Shown in pieces: positions 54,546-64,000 of a DNA stretch of 64,000 nt (within the stretch, counting starts at the first letter, position 1; every line of letters begins with the position of its first letter). Position numbers and translations under genes: made by a program. Origin of the DNA: Toxotes chatareus (taxonomy: Eukaryota > Chordata > Actinopteri > Toxotidae). Below the pieces are notes generated by a model that was given only the letters and a program-made list of their open reading frames with translations, was not told where the DNA came from and did no database searches. The DNA lies in the NCBI GenBank assembly GCA_016801885.1, contig CM028897.1:13144501-13208500 (forward strand). The letters run 5' to 3'.

Positions 54546-54878
54546 GTGCTGTCACTGGTGACCACTGACACTGGCCTTAGCTGCCACACAAGACTGCCAA
54601 TCCATTATATGTCGTTCAAAGCAGTGTTCACGTCCTTGAGGCTGTGAGTCATGTTTGCCAAATCGTGTAGAGATGATCTGATGACAGTCGGGAGATGTTT
54701 GTTCCGCCTTCTCATCAAAGTGCTCCGTTCACATATTGTTCATTTTGACAGCATCTTCAGAGTGTAGAGACGTCAGCAGGATGAGATACACTGTCGGCTT
54801 ATAACATTATTACTTTGACTGCCAATATAATGTTACAAAAGGCAACATTCAGCTATTTATATGTGTGTGTGTGTGTGT

Positions 54879-55120
54879 GTACACTAATCAGGCATTACAT
54901 TATGACCACCTGCCTAATATTGTGTTGGTCCCCCTTTTGCTGCCAAAACAGCCCTGACCCGCCGAGGTCAGGGCTGTAAGTTGCGAGGTGGGGCCTCCGT
55001 GGATTGAACTTGTTTGTGCTGCACTGTGTATTCTGACACCTTTCTATCAGAACCAGCACTAACTTCTTCAGCAGTTTAAGCAACATTATCACATGGGCCA
55101 GCCTACATTGATTAACATTT
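54879..55120. mobile_element. Internally deleted Tc1-like element
   Basis: Starts with a terminal-repeat-like CTAATCAGGCATTACATTAT at about 54885 and continues with phrases I recognise from a common fish Tc1 family: CACCTGCCTAATATTGTGTT, GTAAGTTGCGAGGTGGGGCC and TTCTGACACCTTTCTATCAG. In the full element these are hundreds of bases apart, so most of the transposase is deleted. The right end near 55120 is approximate. Confidence 0.65.
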
Positions 55121-56601
55121 TAAATGTCCGTATATCAGCTTACAACTACATCATAGTGTGTTAACTACTCATTAAGTGTTTATATATTGCTTGTAAATGT
55201 TAAATAAGTGGGTTAAAGTTAAGTTTAAACAGACACAAAGTTGCTCTATTTGATTTTTTCATCTGTCTTCAAAAATAATGAAAACTTCATATGGTCTCCA
55301 TCGCACAGATTCACTTGGGAGCAGAGGATAGTTTCAATTACAACCTAATCCACCCTGATTTCTAAAACCAGTTTCCTTTCTCCGTTTTTCCTAGTCGGGG
55401 CGGGTTTTTTCCTAGCAGCGATCTTCCATTCACAAGTTCACCTCTCTAACCTTTAGGCTGTTCACACCCATCAAAAGAATAACACGACACTGCCATAGCT
55501 GTCTGATTTTTGCTGTTAATGGAAATAGAATCTGCAATACAATATCAAGAAGATGCTAAGATTGGTTTCCTTGATTTGTTCTGTCCTGAACAGATGTCAT
55601 GTCACCGGAACCAAGGAGGGCATGATTTAAGGTCACTTACATTCTCCCCCTCTCTCTTAGTAAAATCTTGAGTTTAATCTAATCTTTCATCAAGGTAGAA
55701 ACCAACAACATTTTTGCTTATCAACTGCAGAAAGTAGCTCTGAAGTAAAACAGCTGATGTGGTTTTGGTCAGACCTGAGTGCTAATAGAAAATGCAGCAA
55801 GTATATGATCTAGGTCTAAAATGTCTGGAGTTGTGGCTCAAGGAAAGGAAGTGCAGCTGTTGCATCATGTTACTTTTTTTTTTTTTCACCCTCCACCTCC
55901 TCCTGGCAGCTGCGGGAAACCAGCAAAGAATAGAGCCGCTGCAATTAAGGCCGAATTTGCCTTTCAACAACCCACTCTGCATGTTGGAAGACTGACCCTC
56001 CACGGCTTCTCATCCTCCAACATTGCAGAGTGGGTGGGAAGCATCCCAGTTTATTCTCAGTGCTCCCTCCATCATCACACAGCACATCTCAGAGGATGCA
56101 GCTCGCTTAAAGTTAGAAATTATACATTCATTTAAGATAAAGTCCAGAAAGTTAAATGCATGAAAGGGTAGAACAGTTTATTCTGTTAAATGTCACTGTG
56201 ACGGACTTGCTGTTGCCAGAATAAGAGTTTAATGTCTTGCACACCCACTCTTCAGCAGACAGGTCATAAAGTAAATGGTAATTGAATTAAACTAGCTTAT
56301 TAAACTAACTTATGCATGGATAGACTTGCCACCAACATTTAGAAACAATGATTAATCAATTTTACAGGAACTTTCCTATCAGTAAAAACTTTGTATTTGT
56401 CTTTGAAAGAACAACCTGTTACACTATAGTCATAGTATTACAGTAAAAATACCTGTCAGTTTTTTCAGGTATCAATTATTTTTAAACCTTTGTTTTTAAA
56501 TCAACAGAAATTGTCAGATGATACATATTAAATTTAGCATCATTTTGCTCAAGCAGTTTACCCAATCTGACAATATTTAACAAAGCTATTCCAAGTTAAG
56601 T

Positions 56602-56632
<31 letters not shown>

Positions 56633-59600
56633 CTCGTGTGCATGTGATCTCTTTTCCAGTGTTCAAGGTTACAGGGCAGTGAAATCAAGCGGGACTGCCA
56701 AGTCTTGTGTGTACATTTGCAAAGACGTGCCTGTATGGTTGCATAAGAGTGAAAGAATACACCTCTGACCCCAACCAGATACCGTCCCACCAAATCACAG
56801 CCATAAATTACAGTCCATTCCTCTCTGTTTATCAAACGGCTCGCTCCCCACCTTCCCGCCCTGCTGCACTTATTTGTTACAACTCTATAGCAAATACATT
56901 CAGCAGATGCTTACTGTTAAATTATTACTGTACTCAGTGTTTGACTACAATGAAGGAAAAAGAAAACTGTTTGGCTTCGTGAAATATATTTTATTGTTGT
57001 AATCAACAGGAGATTTTTTTTTATCACTTGTCTGTCAATTTATAAGTTGTTGTCTCACACAACAAACTAAACCCTGCAAGGAGAAAGTAAGGTGCGACTT
57101 AAAGTCAAGATTGCTTCAAATGCATTTAGTGGAAGACAGCAAGAAGAGGTCAAAGTAATTCAATTCAGAAGATGTTATTATGTCATTTCAGTCAAATAAA
57201 GCAAAGGGAGTATTTCCACTTTCTTTCTTTTTTTTTTTTTGCTCAAGAAACTTATGATATTCACACTGATCTTTTAAACAATGTATTAACACTTAGTGTA
57301 GTAAGATTATAACCCCTCCCAAAAAAAAAGAAAAGAAACAATTTATTTACAATAACGGCCTGATAAATGTACAAATTAGAGTTCTTCCTTCTCGTTATAC
57401 ATACAGGCAGTCCTTGGCCCTGCTCTTGGCACAAATGGCAATGGAACCACCATTTGTTTTCTGGAACAAGCCTATTCTGATGTTTTCAGCACAAGTCAGC
57501 AAGATATAAATACAAATGTGTCAGAATTTGCTGAAATGGCAGTAAGGTGTATAAGTTTACCCTCGTGGAGCTTTTAGTTTGAGAAATGTGGAGGGACAAC
57601 TAATTCATCTCACCTGGGATAAGTGAAACTGTGGTTACACAGTCTGACCTAATATCTTCATTACTTGTACATTATTTGAAAGAAAGAAAATAATGCCACT
57701 GCAAGGGCACAGATAAACAACAAAGGCTGTTACAAATAACATCAACTCGATACTAGAACCAAATTAACATATTAATAATAATCTATAATAATATAAAGTG
57801 CATCTAGCCAAGGATTTTTTTTGGAGGCCAGTAACTTTACCAAGCAGCAAATTAATTTACGTGTTGCCACGTGTGTGATCTGTCACAGCATGAGCAGACC
57901 AGAGTGAAACTAGGGCACTCACGGTCCTCCCTCAGAGCCGTGTATGTGTGTACGAAACACATGATTACAATTAAGCAAATGTTTCCTGAATGCCTGCTGG
58001 GCCGCTGTTTTCCACAACTGTTGGTTTAATAATATACCAACAAATTTTCTCAGGGTATGGTTTGATTTCTGATTTCTGATTTTTGAGATCATGCATGGTG
58101 AAATAATCCTCCATCTGTTACCTTTTGAAATCCATGAGATTAAGTGTATTATCTGTTTTGCTATAATAACATTATCATTGCACGATACTGCATCTAAATC
58201 TGAGTTAGAGCTGGTTAAAGACTTCCTGATCTTACAGTCACAAAAATATCTATCTTGCACAAGTGATTTCAGACCATATAAATGCACCAAAACATATGTT
58301 CCGTGTAAATCTAAAACATTCAAGAGTCATTGATGTGTTGGCTTTAAATCAGTTTTCAAGTGTTTTCAAGAAATATGTTGTTGTTATATGTGTTGTGTGT
58401 CAGGGCTTCCCTATTTCATTTTTTGGCTTTGGGCTTTTAACTCAATATAGAGCAGTGATGTGACACGATATTACTCCACTTTGTCTCCCATGGGTCATGC
58501 ACATGACAGGGTTTCACTGCAGATGACTTAAATTAGACTTTTCTATTGCCTGTCGGGGCGTTCCAAAATACTAAAATGTGAGACTTTACTGTAAAACTGT
58601 CCTGTTCTTGCTTTGTTTTTATGTCCTGAGGTCACAGACAGGGCTCAGCTTTGAGGTGCGTGTCATTTGTCTTTGGTAATTTTGAATTTTTAGATTCATA
58701 CAGGTCATGATGATTTCTTTTTGACCTGCAGCACAACATTTATAAAGAGACAAGGTCTCATCTGTGAAATATAGTGTATAGTTGTGACTTTCTGTTCAGA
58801 ACAAATACTGCATCTGAGAAGAACTGAAGTGAATTTTCATTGACCATTCGCTTATCTCCAGCAACTGCACAATCATAGTTTAGCAAACGTCACAATGCTC
58901 AGCAGGCCTGTCAAGCTTTGGATTTCTCCAAATGTTGTTCTGTGGAAGTTGGTGTCTCTTTTTTCACCCTCTCCAAAACCAAAAGTACAAAAGCAAGTGT
59001 GTAAGGAATGGATTAACCAGTGTGTTTCTTGACTCTAAAGTAAGCTGCAAACATTAGCGTGTCCGGCTTGCTAGTTTTACCTATAGTAATAACCTAATCC
59101 AGCATTACTTCAGGGAAAGTAACAGGGAAGCAGGGCTTAGTAAATTCGATCTTCTTTCTCTCCAGCCACAAAGTTTCTAGTAAACTGTTAAGAAAGAAAT
59201 TACATACTCGACTACTGCTCAGGTCAAAGGTTTCCTGATGACTGAAATGTAAAGACAGTGATAGTTTTCCCTGTTAGTATGCATAAATGTGTTTTCCCAT
59301 TTTGTGATGGATGTTTGCAATTCTACCTTTTCATGTGTCTCCCATAGTTACATCTAGTCCATACTGACATTGTATAATGTAGAATATTTAGAGTCTTAAT
59401 GTTCACGTAAATCCACTGTTGATCTGCACATCTGTTTGTACCAGATGAGTCTGGAGAAATATTCCCAAGTTTTCTAAACGTCATTTGCAAAGTGGCAATT
59501 TCACTCCACACTCAGTTGTAGATCGTATTTTTGAGGACTGTGAACAGCACCTACAGACAGTCCCATCAAAATTATCAAACGTCTCAAAATATCCATACAA

Positions 59601-59895
59601 AACTATGCTATAGTCATGCATTTTATTTCTAAGATCTGCAAACTGAAACGTTACAGTTTTTGTTTGCATTCAATAAAGCTCAGTAACCATCTCAGGGAAG
59701 CAAAGTTCATCCAGTGAGAAATGTAAGTTTCAGTCTTGCTTGTATGATGGAGATCAGTACAGCTGATCCTGCACCTGCAGCAGTAATGTCGTCAGTGGTG
59801 TCCTCATGTCAGTGGAGTGACAGTCACAGGGCTCTTCACATGATACCTGCATTGCTCTGCACTCAAAAACAAGCAAAACAAGCAACAGCCAAAGG
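55121..59895. other. Intergenic DNA and probable kcnj14 3' UTR
   Basis: No gene recognised. The kcnj14 transcript runs into this stretch from the right. AATAAA signals on the - strand lie at 59622-59627 (about 270 bp past its stop) and at 56990-56995 (about 2.9 kb past), so the 3' UTR may be short or long. A TG microsatellite lies at 56605-56632. The 134-codon - strand frame at 57919-58323 has no recognisable product and lies inside the possible long UTR. Confidence 0.5.
56605..56632. repeat. TG microsatellite
   Basis: About 14 TG units in the intergenic region between tufm and kcnj14. Confidence 0.95.
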
Positions 59896-61176
59896 TTAAA
59901 TCTCTGATTCTCTACCTGAGGACATTTGCTCACCTCTACGAGTGGTCGGCTCATTCACCAGCTCTGTTGAACACTTCCTGTCTTCCTCTTTCTCTACATC
60001 TCCCTCATCCTCCTCATCCCTGCTGATGAAGGCCAGCTCATTCTCATAGCAGAAGGAGTTGGCACCAGACGCTGGGAATTTTCTCTCCTCCATTTCCTTG
60101 GCACTGCATCTAGGGGTGGATGGAACTTCAAATGTTTTGTGAAAATAGGCATAATCTATCCTGTACTGGCTCTTCTCCTCGAAGATGACGGGCTCAAAGC
60201 GGTGACCCCACAAGATCTCAGAGGACAGGTAGGAGCTGCGTGCCTGCGTCGTCATGGCTGTGGCTTCCACCAGCCCTTCGAGTATAATTACTATCTCAAA
60301 ATCAGATGTTTCCAGATCTTGCTTACTGATGCCAAACAGGGGACTTTCTTCATCAATCTCATGTATGACAGTAAGGGGTGCAACCAGGAACAGGCGGTCT
60401 GTGCCTTTGTCATAGCCCACGTTCATGTCAATCTGATCCAGGGGGATATACTCGCCTTCCTCTGTGTAACGGGGCTTGACGAGCTGGGCGCGCACATGAG
60501 CTTCCACAATGTGGCTCTTCCTTAAATTAGCAACCCGAAACATGAGACACAGCTTCCCATCGCGTAAAGCGATGACTGCGTTGTGGCTGAATAATAGAGT
60601 CTGTGCGCGCTTTTTGGGCCGCGCCATCTTGGCCATGATAGCCCCAATCATAAAGGCATCGATGATGCAGCCCATGATGGACTGAAAGACCACCATGAAG
60701 ACAGCAGCCGGGCATTCCTCTGTCACACAACGAGCACCATACCCAATGGTTGTCTGGGTCTCAATAGAGAACAGGAAAGCTGCCACAAAGGTGTTGACCT
60801 GAGTGACACAAGGAACAAAATTGTCGTCCACTCCAGCGTGGTCCATGTCACCGTGTAGGAGGCCAATGACCCAGAATGCCATGCCAAATGTTAACCAGGA
60901 CAGCACAAACACCATGCTGAACAGCAGGAACATGTATCGCCAGCGGATGTCCACACAAGTTGTGAAAATGTCAGATATGTACCGCTGTGACTTCTCATCC
61001 ATGTTTGAAAAGTGGATGTTGCATTGGCCAGTCTTGGTGACGAACCGCCCATGGTACTTGCGTCTCGTGTGGATCTTGCCATTGCCGAAGCTGCACACAG
61101 CAGGCATGTTACTTAGTCTCAGGCCTTCTTCTTCACAGGACACGAAGCTGTGGTGGTGGGCCCTTCCCACACTCAT
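59896..61176 (-). CDS. kcnj14: Inward-rectifier potassium channel, Kir2 subfamily (probable Kir2.4)
   Basis: Tetrameric plasma-membrane K+ channel that sets the resting potential. One uninterrupted exon, 426 aa, as usual for Kir2 genes. Features: RRKYHGRFV before the membrane; outer helix around 82-108; pore with TIGYG at 143-147 flanked by Cys123 and Cys155 (the conserved disulphide pair); inner helix CIIDAFMIGAIMAKM with Asp173, the polyamine-block site; PKKRAQTLLFSHNAV with the PIP2-binding basic patch; Kir cytoplasmic domain; terminal ESEI, a PDZ ligand. FGMAFW and EECPAAV match Kir2.4 as I remember it, while much of the tail (FCYENELAF, RDEEDE) is like Kir2.2, so kcnj12 is the main alternative. 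Neighbouring 19q13.33 genes favour kcnj14. On the - strand an acceptor (TTTACAG) ends just before 61314, giving a 5' UTR splice boundary about 140 bp upstream of the ATG. Confidence 0.8.
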   Translation of the reverse strand: MSVGRAHHHSFVSCEEEGLRLSNMPAVCSFGNGKIHTRRKYHGRFVTKTGQCNIHFSNMDEKSQRYISDIFTTCVDIRWRYMFLLFSMVFVLSWLTFGMAFWVIGLLHGDMDHAGVDDNFVPCVTQVNTFVAAFLFSIETQTTIGYGARCVTEECPAAVFMVVFQSIMGCIIDAFMIGAIMAKMARPKKRAQTLLFSHNAVIALRDGKLCLMFRVANLRKSHIVEAHVRAQLVKPRYTEEGEYIPLDQIDMNVGYDKGTDRLFLVAPLTVIHEIDEESPLFGISKQDLETSDFEIVIILEGLVEATAMTTQARSSYLSSEILWGHRFEPVIFEEKSQYRIDYAYFHKTFEVPSTPRCSAKEMEERKFPASGANSFCYENELAFISRDEEDEGDVEKEEDRKCSTELVNEPTTRRGEQMSSGRESEI

Positions 61177-62815
61177 GCCTCAGTGGGGCACAGCCACGTT
61201 TGCTTCACACTATCAGCCCAGCTCATACAAAACTGACCAGGCTCACAGGAATTGCCCATCCAACACACACTCAGTGTCAGCTGGAATTGAGACGTGAGGC
61301 ACAACTGTAGTCTCCTGTAAAGGAAGCACAGGTAAAATATTAATTCGCAATATTATGTATCACCTGTCTACACAATAATTTTTTTAAAGTACATGGACAC
61401 AAAAGGAAAAGTGGAAAATATTTTGATCTTTCTTAAGCAAAAGATAACTACACAGTGAACTCATAATTCACACCTCTCCCATAGTACACTAACAAATGTG
61501 GAACAGTGTCCAAACTCGGTAGATGGTAAGTGCTCAATGTTATCATTGTGTAACATGTTCACTGGTCAAATCCAGTGAAAACGATGTACACTTTATGTGC
61601 CCCTTTATGTGCCTTCGGCATGAGATTAAATCTTTTTTTTTCTCTAATCCTACATTTTCTCTTTTCCACATTTCCATTTTTACTCATTAAAGACAGATTT
61701 CTGGTATTTATGATACGTAAAAACATGCTTCTCTCAGGAGTCACTCGCTGTAATCGCTAACAGTTTTAGAACCAGGTTTCTAATAATAGCTTCCGGTTTA
61801 CAAAGCTTTCTCAGCCAAAGCATGTTGTATTTTCACTTAATTGTTTTTCACTGTTGATTTAGTGAGGACTCTTTTGATTGTTTTTTCCTCTCAGTACAGT
61901 CAAAATGGGATTTAAATTTGCAATAATCTGTTTTGCAGCTGCCTAGACGTTGATTAATTTATACCATACTATTTATACCACATTAAACATGGAAGTTATT
62001 GTAAACAGATTTAAAATTATAAACAGATTTTCAAACTGTCTTCTGTTTTTGACAACTTTGTTTCAGGCTATGACATTTAACCTTGCTTTAAAAGGTACTG
62101 TTACTACATTTCATTTCTAATGTATCATTTCATAGCATGTATATGAATTTCATTTTCAGTCTTACCTCTCTTTCTCTCCTTCTCTACTGGAAATACTCTG
62201 GTATATAAGATACATTTTTCTCTGATCAACAAGGTACAGAAATAGCCAGCTAATCCAATGTCCTGCCATTTTATGTGACGTATCTTCTCCTTCCTCCAGC
62301 TGGCACAACTATTAGAGTCACTGGAGTACAGTGATGAGGCTGTGTGATTCCCCTGTGATACTGAATTGGAAAATAATATGGGTAGAGAATTGCGGGGCAC
62401 AGAATTGGGTATCATAGAAGAAACAGCTTCAGAAACAAATGGTTTGATGGTAGGAATCAATGGGGCCACTTTAAGCACATTAATGGAAAAAAATATTTTG
62501 AAAAAATATCCTGATCTCTGCCAACTGCAGCCTTCAGCACACCCAGCATAGTGCGCTGTTATTTCTAACTTTTGCTGAGATAGAAATAAAAGTTATTATG
62601 ATGTCTTCCAAATAATTTCCAGCTGGCAACCACTTTGTTTGTATAATAGCCTATCAAGCAGCAGTATTATACTGTATATAATAAGCAAGAAAAAATATAA
62701 AATATATAGCAAGCAGCTTTGTGACATAAAACTTTGCATATGGTCCTATAAAGTGACATTTCTATGTTTACGCCTAAATCAGTCTAAAACAATGCAACTT
62801 AAACTTAAGGGATGA
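61177..62815. other. Upstream of kcnj14: 5' UTR and presumed intron
   Basis: The segment 61177-61314 should be kcnj14 5' UTR, bounded by an acceptor on the - strand. Beyond it I recognise no exon, promoter or repeat; the sequence is AT-rich. Confidence 0.45.
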
Positions 62816-63250
62816 CCAAAGTTATAAACATTTACCCCGAGGGGAGCTCAAATACTTGAACCAAATTTCATTGCAATCCATCAAATAGTTGGTTAGATGT
62901 TTTTGCTTAAAGCCACAAAGTGAACCTCATGGTGATATTACCCTAAAAGTCAGGGGATTGTCAGAATCATTTGGACACATCATCTATAGCATATCTGTAA
63001 AACATTTTATGAGAATCTGGATCTAATAGTTGTCAAGATATTTCACTAAAAGCCAGAAATGTCAACATGCTGTTGGTGAAGTCAGGGTATCATACCAAAG
63101 TCTGTATTCATGGATTCATCCTGTTGGGACCATGAATTTCAGAATTTCATGCAATCCATTTTGCACCTGATGAGATATTTCAGTCTGAACCAAAGTGGGG
63201 GACCAACCAACTGACAGGCCGACATTATACACAGAACCACACCACCAGCA
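62816..63250. repeat. Dispersed percomorph-type repeat with internal subrepeats
   Basis: Contains recurring phrases that I know from many fish genomes: ACCAAATTTCATTGCAATCC, GAGATATTTCAGTCTGAACC, AAAGTGGGGGACCAACCAAC. The pattern of 'ATTTCAT..CAATCCAT' and 'AGATATTTCA' returns about three times in diverged form, at roughly 62865-62910, 63035-63060 and 63135-63190. No protein-coding content. Family name not known to me. Confidence 0.55.
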
Positions 63251-64000
63251 TGACAATACAATATCACAGACCTGTGCCAAAGTTAGAATGGTATCAAAAG
63301 ATGCTGCAGAAAATGTAGTTCTTATGTCTTCTGCTCTGATGGAAATTTGTGTCATATCACACGTTATTTGAGACTCTGAGGTTCTGAATCTTTTTTAAAT
63401 TATTATAAGTTTAATTTACTGACTTTGGCTACAGTTTGCTCTCATAGAACTTCACTCATTTTGAAGTCATAAAATAGACACTACCACACCATCACACTGT
63501 AGACTCAAGGGACCTGGAGGGAAGCACTTCAACCACACGTCAGCAGAAGGTGAAATGTTGGTCAGCAACTGTCTGTGGTGACTTTTATCTCATAGATAAT
63601 TTGTATGGAGATAGATTATGATTATATTTCTGGTCTTTTAGGATATCCGAGAACACTAAATTTGAGTACACGCAGCTCAGAAAATATGGTAGAGATGGTT
63701 AAGATGATTTTTTTTTTTTTTTTTTTGAGAAAGACAAGACGCAGTTGAATTATGTACATCGGTACATACAGCTGTAAAGCAGCTTGTGATTTCATCTTTA
63801 ATAAAACCTCCAAATAGGATCAGAAAGGCTGCTGTGCAGGTGTCCTCACCATGGATACTCTATAGCTATGAATAGATAGACATTAATACCCTGGACATAC
63901 AGCAGGTAATCAAATGGCAGGTGATGAATGTAAATATATACCTGTCATGTAAATTCAAGCATGGTATGTCAGTCTCAAGTAGAGGTGGGTTTCAAACCCT
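63251..64000. other. Anonymous intergenic or intronic DNA
   Basis: Nothing recognised apart from a poly-T run at about 63708-63726. It may belong to the kcnj14 upstream intron. Confidence 0.4.

Noticed and set aside
57919..58323. 134-codon - strand frame between tufm and kcnj14
   Set aside because: No family resemblance and AT-rich composition; lies where a long kcnj14 3' UTR is expected.

Overview
This is an animal nuclear genome window, almost certainly from a ray-finned fish and most likely a percomorph teleost. The genes are split into many short exons with GT-AG introns. CA/TG microsatellites are abundant, fish-type Tc1 transposon remnants and fish-type dispersed repeats are present, and the eight proteins read as vertebrate orthologues. 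I assembled exons by eye from reading frame, splice sites and remembered family sequences, so each boundary is a prediction. There is no bacterial, CRISPR or phage content.

Layout, left to right. (1) 1-10456: slc17a7, the vesicular glutamate transporter VGLUT1, + strand, coding exons 2 to the end; the first coding exon appears to lie left of the window. (2) 15024-16860: a four-exon Ras GTPase, + strand, of the H/K/N-Ras type, with a polybasic tail and CaaX box CTIL. (3) 19377-27766: pold1, the catalytic subunit of DNA polymerase delta, - strand, 26 coding exons, 1105 aa. (4) 32452-37667: gys1, muscle-type glycogen synthase, + strand, 15 coding exons, 711 aa, with a 5' noncoding exon ending at 29924. 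(5) 39087-41519: aspdh, putative aspartate dehydrogenase, - strand, 7 coding exons, 278 aa. (6) 42863-43916: tmem86b, lysoplasmalogenase family, + strand, 3 exons. (7) 44691-47112: hspbp1, Hsp70 nucleotide-exchange factor, - strand, 7 coding exons. (8) 48311-52912: tufm, mitochondrial EF-Tu, + strand, 10 exons. (9) 59896-61176: an intronless Kir2 potassium channel, most likely kcnj14, - strand.

The genes alternate in direction, giving three head-to-head pairs (pold1/gys1, aspdh/tmem86b, hspbp1/tufm) and convergent pairs (ras/pold1, gys1/aspdh, tmem86b/hspbp1, tufm/kcnj14). They do not form a pathway; they share history. In human, slc17a7, pold1, gys1, aspdh and kcnj14 map to 19q13.33, hspbp1 and tmem86b to 19q13.42, and tufm to 16p11.2.

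The most interesting locus is the Ras gene. Human 19q13.33 has no H/K/N-Ras gene, yet this block is a known paralogue of the regions that carry KRAS (with GYS2 nearby), HRAS (with SLC17A6 on the same arm) and NRAS. It therefore looks like the fourth Ras ohnologue, which I recall being described under the name KRASBL and as absent from mammals and birds. It carries Ser instead of the redox-sensitive Cys118 and a Leu-ending CaaX box. I found no wholly new biological system.
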